Shown in pieces: positions 7,587 to 13,374 of a stretch of 13,444 nt of DNA (within the stretch, counting starts at the first letter, position 1; the number at the start of each line of letters is the position of its first letter). Under the pieces are notes generated by a model that saw nothing but the letters and a program-made list of their open reading frames with translations, ran no database searches and had not been told where the DNA came from. A program made the position numbers and the translations under genes. Origin of the DNA: DATLFA01 sp039934635 (GTDB lineage Bacteria; Actinomycetota; Acidimicrobiia; Acidimicrobiales; WLNW01); the NCBI GenBank assembly GCA_039934635.1, contig JBDTLT010000148.1, positions 1 through 13,444 on the forward strand, written 5' to 3'.

Positions 7587-8219
7587 CTACAAACGGCGCA
7601 AGACGGTAACGACTCGCCCGTAGATGGAAATGTCGGAGGGGTCGTACTCGATCGGCTGCAACCGCTCGTTGGCGGGGCTCAGCGTGATCTTGTTGCGGCT
7701 CGACTTGAAGTATTTGATCGTCGCCTCGTTGCCGGGGATACCGGCGACGATGATCTCGCCGTTGGATGCGGTCGGTTGTACGCGGGCCACGACGAAGTCG
7801 CCGTCGAGAATGCCGGCGTCGATCATCGAGTCGCCGCGCACCCGGAGCATGAACAACTCGCCGTCGCCGGTGAGGTCCGCGGGCAGCGGCATGATCTCTT
7901 CGACATTCTCTTGCGCGAGGACACCCATGCCCGCGGCAACGTCGCCGATGAGGGGCACGTGGCGGACCGGCCGGCGCTCCATCGCCGCGCCGGAATTGGG
8001 GTCGTAGCGGACCTCGATGGCGCGGGGCTTGGTGGGGTCGCGCCGGAGGTAGCCCAGCCGTTGCAGGGTGCGCAGGTGCGCGTGCACCGTGGACGGTGAC
8101 GTCAGGCCGACGGCCTCGCCGATCTCGCGAACCGACGGTGGATAGCCCCGTTCACGCATCATGCGGTCGATGAACTCGAGCACCTCGTGCTGGCGGGCGG
8201 TGAGGGTGATCTCGGTCAT
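7587..8219 (-). CDS. lexA: SOS-response repressor LexA
   Basis: LexA represses SOS genes and self-cleaves when RecA filaments form on damaged DNA. This 210-aa protein has an N-terminal winged helix-turn-helix (about 1-60, with SVREIGEAVGLTSPSTVHAH as the recognition region). The self-cleavage bond is A96-G97 in IGDVAAGMG. The S24-peptidase catalytic pair is S131 in RGDSMIDAG and K169 in EATIKYF. I chose the ATG at 8219 because MTEITLTARQHEVLEFI matches LexA N-termini. The open frame continues upstream to 8426, but that part crosses the promoter and SOS boxes and is not protein-like. No strong Shine-Dalgarno precedes it. It is divergent from the LysM gene and autoregulated through the boxes between them. 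Confidence 0.96.
   Translation of the reverse strand: MTEITLTARQHEVLEFIDRMMRERGYPPSVREIGEAVGLTSPSTVHAHLRTLQRLGYLRRDPTKPRAIEVRYDPNSGAAMERRPVRHVPLIGDVAAGMGVLAQENVEEIMPLPADLTGDGELFMLRVRGDSMIDAGILDGDFVVARVQPTASNGEIIVAGIPGNEATIKYFKSSRNKITLSPANERLQPIEYDPSDISIYGRVVTVLRRL
7820..7837. repeat. 18-bp exact repeat, copy 1 (within lexA)
   Basis: CGATCATCGAGTCGCCGC is identical to 8530-8547 in the LysM gene, 710 bp away in the same orientation. Here it encodes, on the - strand, the GDSMI segment with the LexA catalytic serine. It may be chance in GC-rich DNA or a trace of a small conversion event. Confidence 0.5.
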
Positions 8220-8273
8220 GGGAATGCTCGCTTCGTTGGCGCAGGAGGGTGCGGGCGGGGTTTGAAATCGGAC

Positions 8274-8303
8274 TTGACAGGACGAACTGCTGTTCGACAG
8301 GAT
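8274..8303 (+). promoter_or_regulatory. predicted promoter of the LysM gene
   Basis: TTGACA at 8274-8279 is a consensus -35. CAGGAT at 8298-8303, 18 bases on, is a moderate -10. A perfect LexA box fills the spacer, so LexA binding would block RNA polymerase. The predicted start near 8310 would leave a leader of roughly 74 bases before the ATG at 8384. Confidence 0.55.
8283..8296. promoter_or_regulatory. LexA operator (SOS box 1), perfect
   Basis: CGAACTGCTGTTCG matches the Gram-positive/actinobacterial SOS box CGAAC-N4-GTTCG exactly. It sits between the -35 and -10 of the rightward promoter and covers the predicted start point of the leftward lexA promoter. Confidence 0.88.
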
Positions 8304-8327
8304 AGGCACCGAACGAGCGTTCGTCAA
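8299..8327 (-). promoter_or_regulatory. predicted promoter of lexA
   Basis: On the - strand, TTGACG (8327-8322) and TATCCT (8304-8299) are separated by 17 bases, a good sigma-70-type pair. SOS box 2 overlaps the -35 edge and the spacer. The -10 overlaps the -10 of the rightward promoter on the opposite strand. Confidence 0.6.
8310..8323. promoter_or_regulatory. LexA operator (SOS box 2), perfect
   Basis: CGAACGAGCGTTCG matches CGAAC-N4-GTTCG exactly. It lies in the lexA promoter spacer and at the predicted start of the rightward transcript, 27 bp centre to centre from box 1. Confidence 0.88.
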
Positions 8328-8338
8328 ACATCTGTTCG
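8325..8338. promoter_or_regulatory. LexA operator-like site 3, imperfect
   Basis: CAAACATCTGTTCG differs from the SOS box by one base in the left half. It could add cooperative LexA binding, but it also forms one arm of an inverted repeat with site 4. Confidence 0.5.
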
Positions 8339-8354
8339 GCGAACACACAATCGA

Positions 8355-8368
8355 CAAACAGATGTTCA
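8355..8368. promoter_or_regulatory. LexA operator-like site 4, weak
   Basis: CAAACAGATGTTCA has one mismatch in each half-site. Its core AACAGATGTT (8357-8366) is the reverse complement of AACATCTGTT (8327-8336) in site 3, so in RNA the two could form a 10-bp stem in the LysM leader, ending nine bases before the Shine-Dalgarno. Confidence 0.35.
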
Positions 8369-8374
8369 TCGAAC

Positions 8375-8379
8375 GGAGG
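8375..8379 (+). promoter_or_regulatory. ribosome binding site of the LysM gene
   Basis: GGAGG lies four bases before the ATG at 8384. The spacing is short, but this is the best Shine-Dalgarno near the gene and favours ATG 8384 over the in-frame ATGs at 8426 and 8435. Confidence 0.6.
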
Positions 8380-8383
8380 TTCC

Positions 8384-8869
8384 ATGTCAAGCATCCCCGC
8401 TTCGCTGTCTCACCCCCTCGGGACAATGACGACCATGGCTACCCAAAGCACCCAGATGCACCCCCGGCTCGTCCGGTCACCCCGTCCCGCCCCCCGTCCT
8501 TTGTCGCCCGCCGTGACCCGTGGCGTCGCCGATCATCGAGTCGCCGCCCGGCCGATCGATCCCCGGCGCCGCGCTCTCTACCGTCGCCGCCGGGCCACCG
8601 CCGTCGCGTTCGCGCTGCTGCTCGTGGCGGCCATCTTGGCCCTCGCGTTCGTCGGGGGCCGCGCCACCGCCGATGGCTCGGCGCCCGGTGAGATCCGGCC
8701 GGCCGCGGTCTACGTGGTGCGTCCCGGCGACACGCTGTGGGATCTCGCCGTGGCGCTCGCGCCCGACCGCGATCCGCGGGTCGTGGTCGCGGCGCTGCAG
8801 CGCGCGGCAGGTGGCAGCGAGGTCCATCCCGGCCAGCGCATCGTGTTGCCGGCCAGCCTTCAGCGATGA
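8384..8869 (+). CDS. membrane-anchored LysM protein, probable SOS-induced division inhibitor
   Basis: The 161-aa protein has a proline/arginine-rich N-terminal part (1-70, ending RRRALYRRRR) and one transmembrane helix (about 71-92, AVAFALLLVAAILALAF). A single LysM domain (about 109-156, with VYVVRPGDTLWDLA and HPGQRIVLPA) binds peptidoglycan. The positive charge before the helix predicts a cytoplasmic N-terminus and a LysM domain outside. Divergent pairing with lexA under shared SOS boxes, plus this architecture, matches YneA of Bacillus, DivS of Corynebacterium and Rv2719c/ChiZ of Mycobacterium, which delay division during DNA damage. Those families share architecture more than sequence, so the role is inferred. 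No catalytic domain is visible. Confidence 0.85.
   Translation: MSSIPASLSHPLGTMTTMATQSTQMHPRLVRSPRPAPRPLSPAVTRGVADHRVAARPIDPRRRALYRRRRATAVAFALLLVAAILALAFVGGRATADGSAPGEIRPAAVYVVRPGDTLWDLAVALAPDRDPRVVVAALQRAAGGSEVHPGQRIVLPASLQR
8530..8547. repeat. 18-bp exact repeat, copy 2 (within the LysM gene)
   Basis: Identical to 7820-7837 in lexA and in the same orientation. Here it encodes part of the variable N-terminal region of the LysM protein in an unrelated reading frame. Confidence 0.5.
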
Positions 8870-8906
8870 CGCGTGTCGGCTCGATCCTGGACCAACGCCG
8901 GTGTCC

Positions 8907-9641
8907 TCAACTGCGCACGTACCGCAAGAACAACCAACCGTCTTCCTCGAGCACGCGGTCGAGCGAGAGGTGCTGCACATTGAGGCCGGCCCCGTCGATC
9001 ACGCGGGCGGCCGCGGTGCCGACCAACAACGGCGACAGCGTGAGGCAGAGCTCGTCGATGAGCCCGGCGTCGTGGAGTTGCCCGTTGAGGGTAGGCCCGC
9101 CTTCGGCGAGCACGATCGACGCGCCTCGCTGACCGAGCGCCTTTACGGCGGCGACCATGTCGACGCGATCACCGTCAAAGCGCACGACCTCGGTGATGGC
9201 CTCGGCCCGGCGCAGCGCACTGGCGGGCGCCTCGGTCGTGGTCAACAGCAGCGGGGGCTGATCGCTGGTGAAGAGATCGGCGTCAAAGTCAAAGTCCAGA
9301 TGGCGCGACAAGATCGCCAGGCGCGCCACCGGTGTCTGCCCGCGGGCCACACGCGCCGCCCGCACGGCCTCGGTCGCGCGCACCGGGCGATAGTTCTCGC
9401 TGCGCACGGTGCCCGCGGCGACAAGGATCACGTCGGCGACCGCCCGGATCGCCCGGAACACCACGTGGTCGCCCTCGCTGCCGAGCGCGCCCGACGTGCC
9501 GTCGATGTGGGTGGCGCCGTCGGCGCTCGAGATCATGTCGAGCAACAACCACGGCCGGTCCCCATGAGGCGGCCGCGCGTCGCCGGCGTAGACGACACTC
9601 GGGTCGGCCGCATCGAGGGCAATAGGCAGCAGCTGGCGCAC
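8907..9641 (-). CDS. RibD C-terminal-domain (pyrimidine/dihydrofolate reductase-like) protein
   Basis: The 244-aa protein resembles the reductase half of RibD, an NADPH-dependent dihydrofolate-reductase-like fold that reduces the ribosyl chain of a pyrimidine in riboflavin synthesis. It has MISSADGATHIDGTSG (36-51), the VADVILVAAGTVRSENY segment (68-84), the nucleotide-binding AEGGPTLNGQL (179-189) and IDELCLTLSPLLVG. It lacks the deaminase domain of bifunctional RibD. Many actinobacteria have such stand-alone reductases; their exact substrate is often unknown. I chose GTG 9641, because VRQLLP aligns with family N-termini; the frame runs back to 9743, but those 34 residues are not family-like. 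A clear Shine-Dalgarno is not seen. It converges on the LysM gene 37 bases away, with no obvious terminator between. Confidence 0.82.
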   Translation of the reverse strand: MRQLLPIALDAADPSVVYAGDARPPHGDRPWLLLDMISSADGATHIDGTSGALGSEGDHVVFRAIRAVADVILVAAGTVRSENYRPVRATEAVRAARVARGQTPVARLAILSRHLDFDFDADLFTSDQPPLLLTTTEAPASALRRAEAITEVVRFDGDRVDMVAAVKALGQRGASIVLAEGGPTLNGQLHDAGLIDELCLTLSPLLVGTAAARVIDGAGLNVQHLSLDRVLEEDGWLFLRYVRS

Positions 9642-9981
9642 GTCCCGACCGTACCGTGCCGCCGGGGTCGGCCCTCGCTTTTGCGGTGCTCTGTGGATGG
9701 CGGGCGACTTCTCCACCGATCGCGGCGCGCTGTCCACCGACAATTCACAGTGTCATCCTCTATCGCTCCACAGGGCGGGCGTCGTACCGTCGCTGTCGGC
9801 GTGCGGCGCGGCGCGGTGGGCCGGATGGTGGCTGATGTTTCGCACCTTGGTGGGTTCGACTCAACCTGTGGTGGACGCCCGACTGGTCAGGGCGCTTTGC
9901 TCTGTCGGCTAGGCGTGCAAGCCTGGTTCACCCGCTGCGCCGCATCTGCCCACCCCATCGCGGCCTCCACGGTCGCGTTCG

Positions 9982-10009
9982 GTGCCCGGCGTCGCCGCGT
10001 GCCGGGCGC
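9982..10009. other. stem-loop in the nrdJ leader
   Basis: GTGCCCGGC (9982-9990) pairs with GCCGGGCGC (10001-10009) around a ten-base loop, with one T-G wobble. It lies about 60 bases before the nrdJ start, so it could be a leader structure or an attenuator-like element; there is no T-tract. Confidence 0.4.
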
Positions 10010-10055
10010 GCGTATCGAGGAGCCCGCCGTTTCCACAGCTAGCGTTTTGATCCAC

Positions 10056-10064
10056 GAGAAGGAG
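10056..10064 (+). promoter_or_regulatory. ribosome binding site of nrdJ
   Basis: GAGAAGGAG ends eight bases before the ATG at 10073. It is the strongest Shine-Dalgarno in the window and fixes the nrdJ start, consistent with a highly translated protein. Confidence 0.8.
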
Positions 10065-10072
10065 TTCGCCTC

Positions 10073-12853
10073 ATGGCGATAGCGTCCGAGCAGACGGCCA
10101 TCGGTGTGCGCCGTTGGTTCACCACCGACGGTGTCCACCCGTACGACATGGTCGAGTGGCATACGCGCGACGCGCGGCTGATCGATCACCGCGACGGTAC
10201 GGTGATCTTCGAGCAGCTCGGCGTCGAGGTGCCGGTCTCGTGGTCGGTCAACGCCAGCAACATCCTCGCTCAGAAATATTTCCGGGGTGCGCTCGGCACC
10301 GCGGCACGCGAATGGTCGCTCAAGCAGGTCGTCGATCGCATCGTCGACACCATCACGGCGTGGGGTGAACGAGACGGCTACTTCGTCGACGCCGCCGAGG
10401 CCCGCGCCTTCAGCGACGAGCTCAAGTACCTGATGATCTCGCAGCGCGCCGCGTTCAACTCGCCGGTGTGGTTCAACATCGGCGTGCAAAACACGCCGCA
10501 GGTCGCCGCCGCCTGCTTCATTCTCGCGGTCGACGACACGATGGATTCCATCCTCAACTGGTACGTGGAGGAAGGCAAGATCTTCCAGCGCGGCTCGGGG
10601 TCTGGCGTCAATTTGAGCAACATCCGCGGGTCGATGGAGCACCTCGGCGGCGGTGGCACCGCCAGTGGTCCCGTGAGCTTCATGCGCGGCGCCGATGCAT
10701 CGGCCGGCACGATCAAGTCGGGGGGCAAGACACGGCGCGCGGCCAAGATGGTCGTGCTCGACATCGATCATCCCGACATCGAAGAGTTCATCTGGTGCAA
10801 GGCGGTCGAAGAGCGCAAGGCGCGCGCGCTGCGCGACGCCGGCTTCGACATGGATCTCGACGGCAAGGACAACTTCTCGATCCAGTATCAAAACGCCAAC
10901 AACTCGGTGCGCGTCACCGACGAGTTCATGCGTGCAGTGGTCGACGACACCGAGTGGCAATTGCGTGCTCGTCTCGATGGCCGCGTCATCAAGAGCCTCC
11001 CCGCCCGTGACATCTTCCGTCAGGTCGCCACCGCGGCCTGGGAATGCGCCGATCCGGGCGTGCAGTTCGACACGACGATCAATCGTTGGCACACCGCGCC
11101 CAACACCGGGCGCATCAGCGCCAGCAATCCGTGTTCCGAGTACTTCCATCTCGACAACTCCAGTTGCAATCTCGCGAGCCTCAATCTGCTCAAGTACCTG
11201 CACGACGATGGCAGCTTCGAGGGGTTCGACGTCGAGGGCTTTCGGGCAACGGTCTCCGTCGTGTTCACCGCGCAAGAGATCCTCATCGGCAACGCCGAGT
11301 ATCCGACCGAGAAGATCGCGCAGACGACCCGCGACTTCCGTCAGATCGGCTTGGGCTACGCCAACCTGGGCGCGTTGTTGATGGCGACCGGCCTGCCCTA
11401 CGACTCTGACCGCGGGCGGGCCTATGCCGCCGGCATCACCGCGTTGATGACGGGCGAGGCCTACGGCACATCAGCGCGCCTCGCGGCGCGCATGGGTCCC
11501 TTTGCCGGGTTCGTCGCCAACCGCGAGCCGATGCTGCAGGTACTGCAGATGCACCGTGACGCGGCGCTGCAACTCGATGCCGACGCGACGCCGGTCAATC
11601 TGCGCGAAGCCGCGGCGCGGGTATGGGACGACACGTGCTCGTTGGCCCGAGAGGTCGGTGTGCGCAACGCGCAGGCAACGGTGGCCGCGCCGACGGGCAC
11701 CATCAGCTTCGTGCTCAACTGCGACACCACGGGCATCGAGCCCGACCTCGGCTTGGTCAAGGTCAAAAAGCTTGTCGGCGGCGGCACGATGCAGATCGTC
11801 AACGAGACGGTACCGCGTGCGCTGCGCCGGTTGGGCTACACGCCAGAGCAGATCGACGCCATCATCCAACATGTCGATGCGCAGGGCTCGGTGATCGGCG
11901 CACCGCACCTGCGCGCCGATGACGTGGCCGTCTTTGCCTGTGCGATTGGCGACAACGCGATTCACTACATGGGCCACGTCAAGATGTTGGCCGCACTACA
12001 GCCGTTCTTCAGCGGCGGGCAGTCCAAGACCATCAACTGTCCCGAAGAGACCACCGTCGAAGAGATCGAGACCCTGCTGCTCGAAGCATGGACGCGCGGC
12101 GTCAAATGCGTCGCGCTCTACCGTGACAACTGCAAGGTCGCGCAGCCGATGTCGTCCAAGCGGGCGGCGACGACCGCGGCGCCGGGGGCACTGCCCGCCG
12201 TGCACGCGGTGCAGCAGTTGGTCGAGCGCGCGGTGGCGCGTCCGGTGCGCGAGCGCATGCCGCGCAACCGGCGTTCGCGCACGTTCGAGTTCCGCGTCGC
12301 CGACTGCAAGGGTTTCGTCACGGTGGGCGAGTACGACGATGGCCGCCCGGGCGAGCTCTTCATCCGCGTGTCCAAGCAAGGTTCGACACTCGCCGGCATC
12401 ATGGACGCGTTCGCCATTTCGGTGAGTCACGGTCTGCAATACGGCGTTCCGCTGCGGGCGTTCGTCGAGGCATTCGTGGGTATGCGCTTCGAGCCGGCGG
12501 GCATGACCGATGATCCCGACTTGCGCATCTCGACGAGCATCGTCGACTACTTGTTCCGCAAGTTGTCGCTCATGTACCTCGACCCGGCCGAGCGGGGCGC
12601 ACTCAATATCTTGTCGACCGACGAGCGGGTGCAACCGACGTTGCCCGGTGTCGAAGAATCGGTGACCGAGACGCGCCAGGGCATGGACATGTCGCCGCAT
12701 CGACCGTCGATCGAGCCGGTTGACACCGAGCACCGCCATGTCGACATCCGTGCGACCGACGCGCCGCTGTGCATGGTGTGCGGCAATCAGATGGTGCGGG
12801 CCGGCAGTTGCTATGCGTGCACCGATTGTGGCGCGACGAGCGGCTGCTCCTGA
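10073..12853 (+). CDS. nrdJ: adenosylcobalamin-dependent (class II) ribonucleotide reductase NrdJ
   Basis: NrdJ makes deoxyribonucleotides from ribonucleotides using a thiyl radical generated from adenosylcobalamin, so it needs no oxygen and no second subunit. The 926-aa protein has the expected core. C354 in NPCSEY is the thiyl-radical cysteine, flanked by N352 and E356. C148 (AACFILAVDD) and C365 (NSSCNLASLN) are the redox pair; the 11-residue spacing from C354 to C365 is as in characterised class II enzymes. QRGSGSGVNLS and APTGTISF are further family motifs. No N-terminal ATP-cone is visible. The C-terminus has a cysteine cluster (C900, C903, C913, C916, C919, C925) typical of actinobacterial NrdJ, likely zinc-binding and/or relaying electrons. 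A linker (about 680-725) is low-complexity, alanine- and arginine-rich. No nrdR, nrdA/B or nrdI/H genes are in the window. Confidence 0.97.
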   Translation: MAIASEQTAIGVRRWFTTDGVHPYDMVEWHTRDARLIDHRDGTVIFEQLGVEVPVSWSVNASNILAQKYFRGALGTAAREWSLKQVVDRIVDTITAWGERDGYFVDAAEARAFSDELKYLMISQRAAFNSPVWFNIGVQNTPQVAAACFILAVDDTMDSILNWYVEEGKIFQRGSGSGVNLSNIRGSMEHLGGGGTASGPVSFMRGADASAGTIKSGGKTRRAAKMVVLDIDHPDIEEFIWCKAVEERKARALRDAGFDMDLDGKDNFSIQYQNANNSVRVTDEFMRAVVDDTEWQLRARLDGRVIKSLPARDIFRQVATAAWECADPGVQFDTTINRWHTAPNTGRISASNPCSEYFHLDNSSCNLASLNLLKYLHDDGSFEGFDVEGFRATVSVVFTAQEILIGNAEYPTEKIAQTTRDFRQIGLGYANLGALLMATGLPYDSDRGRAYAAGITALMTGEAYGTSARLAARMGPFAGFVANREPMLQVLQMHRDAALQLDADATPVNLREAAARVWDDTCSLAREVGVRNAQATVAAPTGTISFVLNCDTTGIEPDLGLVKVKKLVGGGTMQIVNETVPRALRRLGYTPEQIDAIIQHVDAQGSVIGAPHLRADDVAVFACAIGDNAIHYMGHVKMLAALQPFFSGGQSKTINCPEETTVEEIETLLLEAWTRGVKCVALYRDNCKVAQPMSSKRAATTAAPGALPAVHAVQQLVERAVARPVRERMPRNRRSRTFEFRVADCKGFVTVGEYDDGRPGELFIRVSKQGSTLAGIMDAFAISVSHGLQYGVPLRAFVEAFVGMRFEPAGMTDDPDLRISTSIVDYLFRKLSLMYLDPAERGALNILSTDERVQPTLPGVEESVTETRQGMDMSPHRPSIEPVDTEHRHVDIRATDAPLCMVCGNQMVRAGSCYACTDCGATSGCS

Positions 12854-12874
12854 ACCGCGGCGCAACCGATCGGC

Positions 12875-12903
12875 CGCGGCCGCATCGATTCGATCAGGCC
12901 GCG
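12875..12903. terminator. hairpin between convergent nrdJ and the small zinc-ribbon gene
   Basis: CGCGGCC (12875-12881) pairs with GGCCGCG (12897-12903), and inside a small internal loop ATCG pairs with CGAT. It begins 22 bases after the nrdJ stop and ends two bases before the stop of the opposing gene, so it could terminate both. No T-tract is present. Confidence 0.5.
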
Positions 12904-12904
12904 C

Positions 12905-13144
12905 TCACGGCGCGACTTGTTCTCGTCGCGCGGTATCCGCGCGCGCCGCTGCTTGCAGCCACGCCCGGTACTGCGACCAACTGAAGTCGTCCGCCCCACA
13001 CACGAGACAGCCGTAGTTTCCGGTCGGCGTGCGCAGGCGCTGTTCCTTGTCGAGCCGGGCATCGACGCACGGGGTGGGGCACGGCGCCTGCGCCTGCGCC
13101 TCGCGGGCTAGCCGAATGCGCTCGAGCTCACTGCTGTGGACCAT
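12905..13144 (-). CDS. small putative zinc-ribbon protein of unknown function
   Basis: I do not recognise this gene. From the ATG at 13144 it encodes 79 aa: a charged helix (SSELERIRLAREAQAQ), then CPTPC, a basic stretch, GNYGCLVCGADDF and an amphipathic SWSQYRAWLQAAARAD helix. The CxxxC and CxxC pairs about 21 residues apart suggest a single zinc-binding ribbon, as in small nucleic-acid- or protein-binding proteins. The frame stays open up to 13390, but the extra residues have poor coding character, so I place the start at 13144. No good Shine-Dalgarno is visible, which lowers certainty. It converges on nrdJ, and its compact cysteine layout argues against chance. Confidence 0.55.
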   Translation of the reverse strand: MVHSSELERIRLAREAQAQAPCPTPCVDARLDKEQRLRTPTGNYGCLVCGADDFSWSQYRAWLQAAARADTARREQVAP

Positions 13145-13325
13145 AGGCACTACATCGGCGCGCGAGAGGACACAGCTGTACGACAAGATCATCATCGAAT
13201 GATCAATAGCGCGTTGCGAGTGATCACCCTTGGCGCCGATCCAACGCCGTGAACTGCGAGATGTCCCCAAAACGAGAAACGGTCGCAGTCGAAGAAAATC
13301 TTCGGCGACGACCATTTCGAGACTC
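13145..13325. other. intergenic stretch with a small hairpin
   Basis: This stretch is visibly richer in A and T than the rest of the window and has no credible gene. At 13290-13304, CGAAGA and TCTTCG form a 6-bp stem around AAA, with possible extension to 13288/13306. It presumably contains the promoter of the small zinc-ribbon gene, but I could not identify clear -35/-10 elements. Confidence 0.4.
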
Positions 13326-13359
13326 TCGCACCGCCGCGAGCGAGCCCGCGGCGGTGCGA
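13326..13359 (-). terminator. strong hairpin downstream of the right-edge gene
   Basis: TCGCACCGCCGCG (13326-13338) and CGCGGCGGTGCGA (13347-13359) form a perfect 13-bp stem with an eight-base loop. On the - strand it starts 15 bases after the stop of the right-edge gene, as expected for its terminator. No T-tract follows, as is frequent in actinobacteria. Confidence 0.75.
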
Positions 13360-13374
13360 AAGATACCGAGAGTG

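Larger units (their letters stand above)
9642..10072. promoter_or_regulatory. 431-base divergent intergenic region between the reductase gene and nrdJ
   Basis: No credible gene is seen; the short open frames here are low-quality. The left part holds TGTGGATGG (9692-9700), TCCACCGA at 9712-9719 and again at 9733-9740 (21 bp apart, two helical turns), and TCCACAGG at 9767-9774. TTTCCACAG lies near 10029-10038. These resemble DnaA boxes with two mismatches. Long-range complementary pairs such as GGTGGGC (9815-9821) with GCCCACC (9948-9954) are present. I found no palindromic AT-rich NrdR-box pair, no SOS box and no convincing -35/-10. The region presumably contains both divergent promoters. Confidence 0.5.

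Noticed and set aside
9697..9912. 71-aa + strand open frame in the region upstream of nrdJ
   Set aside because: It has no Shine-Dalgarno, no recognisable motif and an unnatural composition, and it covers the motif-rich regulatory part of the region.
9910..9935. tRNA-like piece (AGGC-loop-GCCT followed by GGTTCA)
   Set aside because: The T-arm consensus does not continue, and no acceptor or anticodon stems can be built around it.
9744..10072. Cobalamin riboswitch upstream of nrdJ
   Set aside because: I looked for the conserved B12-box core (GCCACTG) and the neighbouring GGGAA-type elements and found none. In Streptomyces it is the oxygen-dependent nrdAB operon, not nrdJ, that carries such a riboswitch.
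8520..10082. 520-aa + frame across the LysM gene, the reductase and the nrdJ leader
   Set aside because: It covers the opposite strand of a recognisable reductase gene and the wrong frame of the LysM gene; no domain is visible in it.
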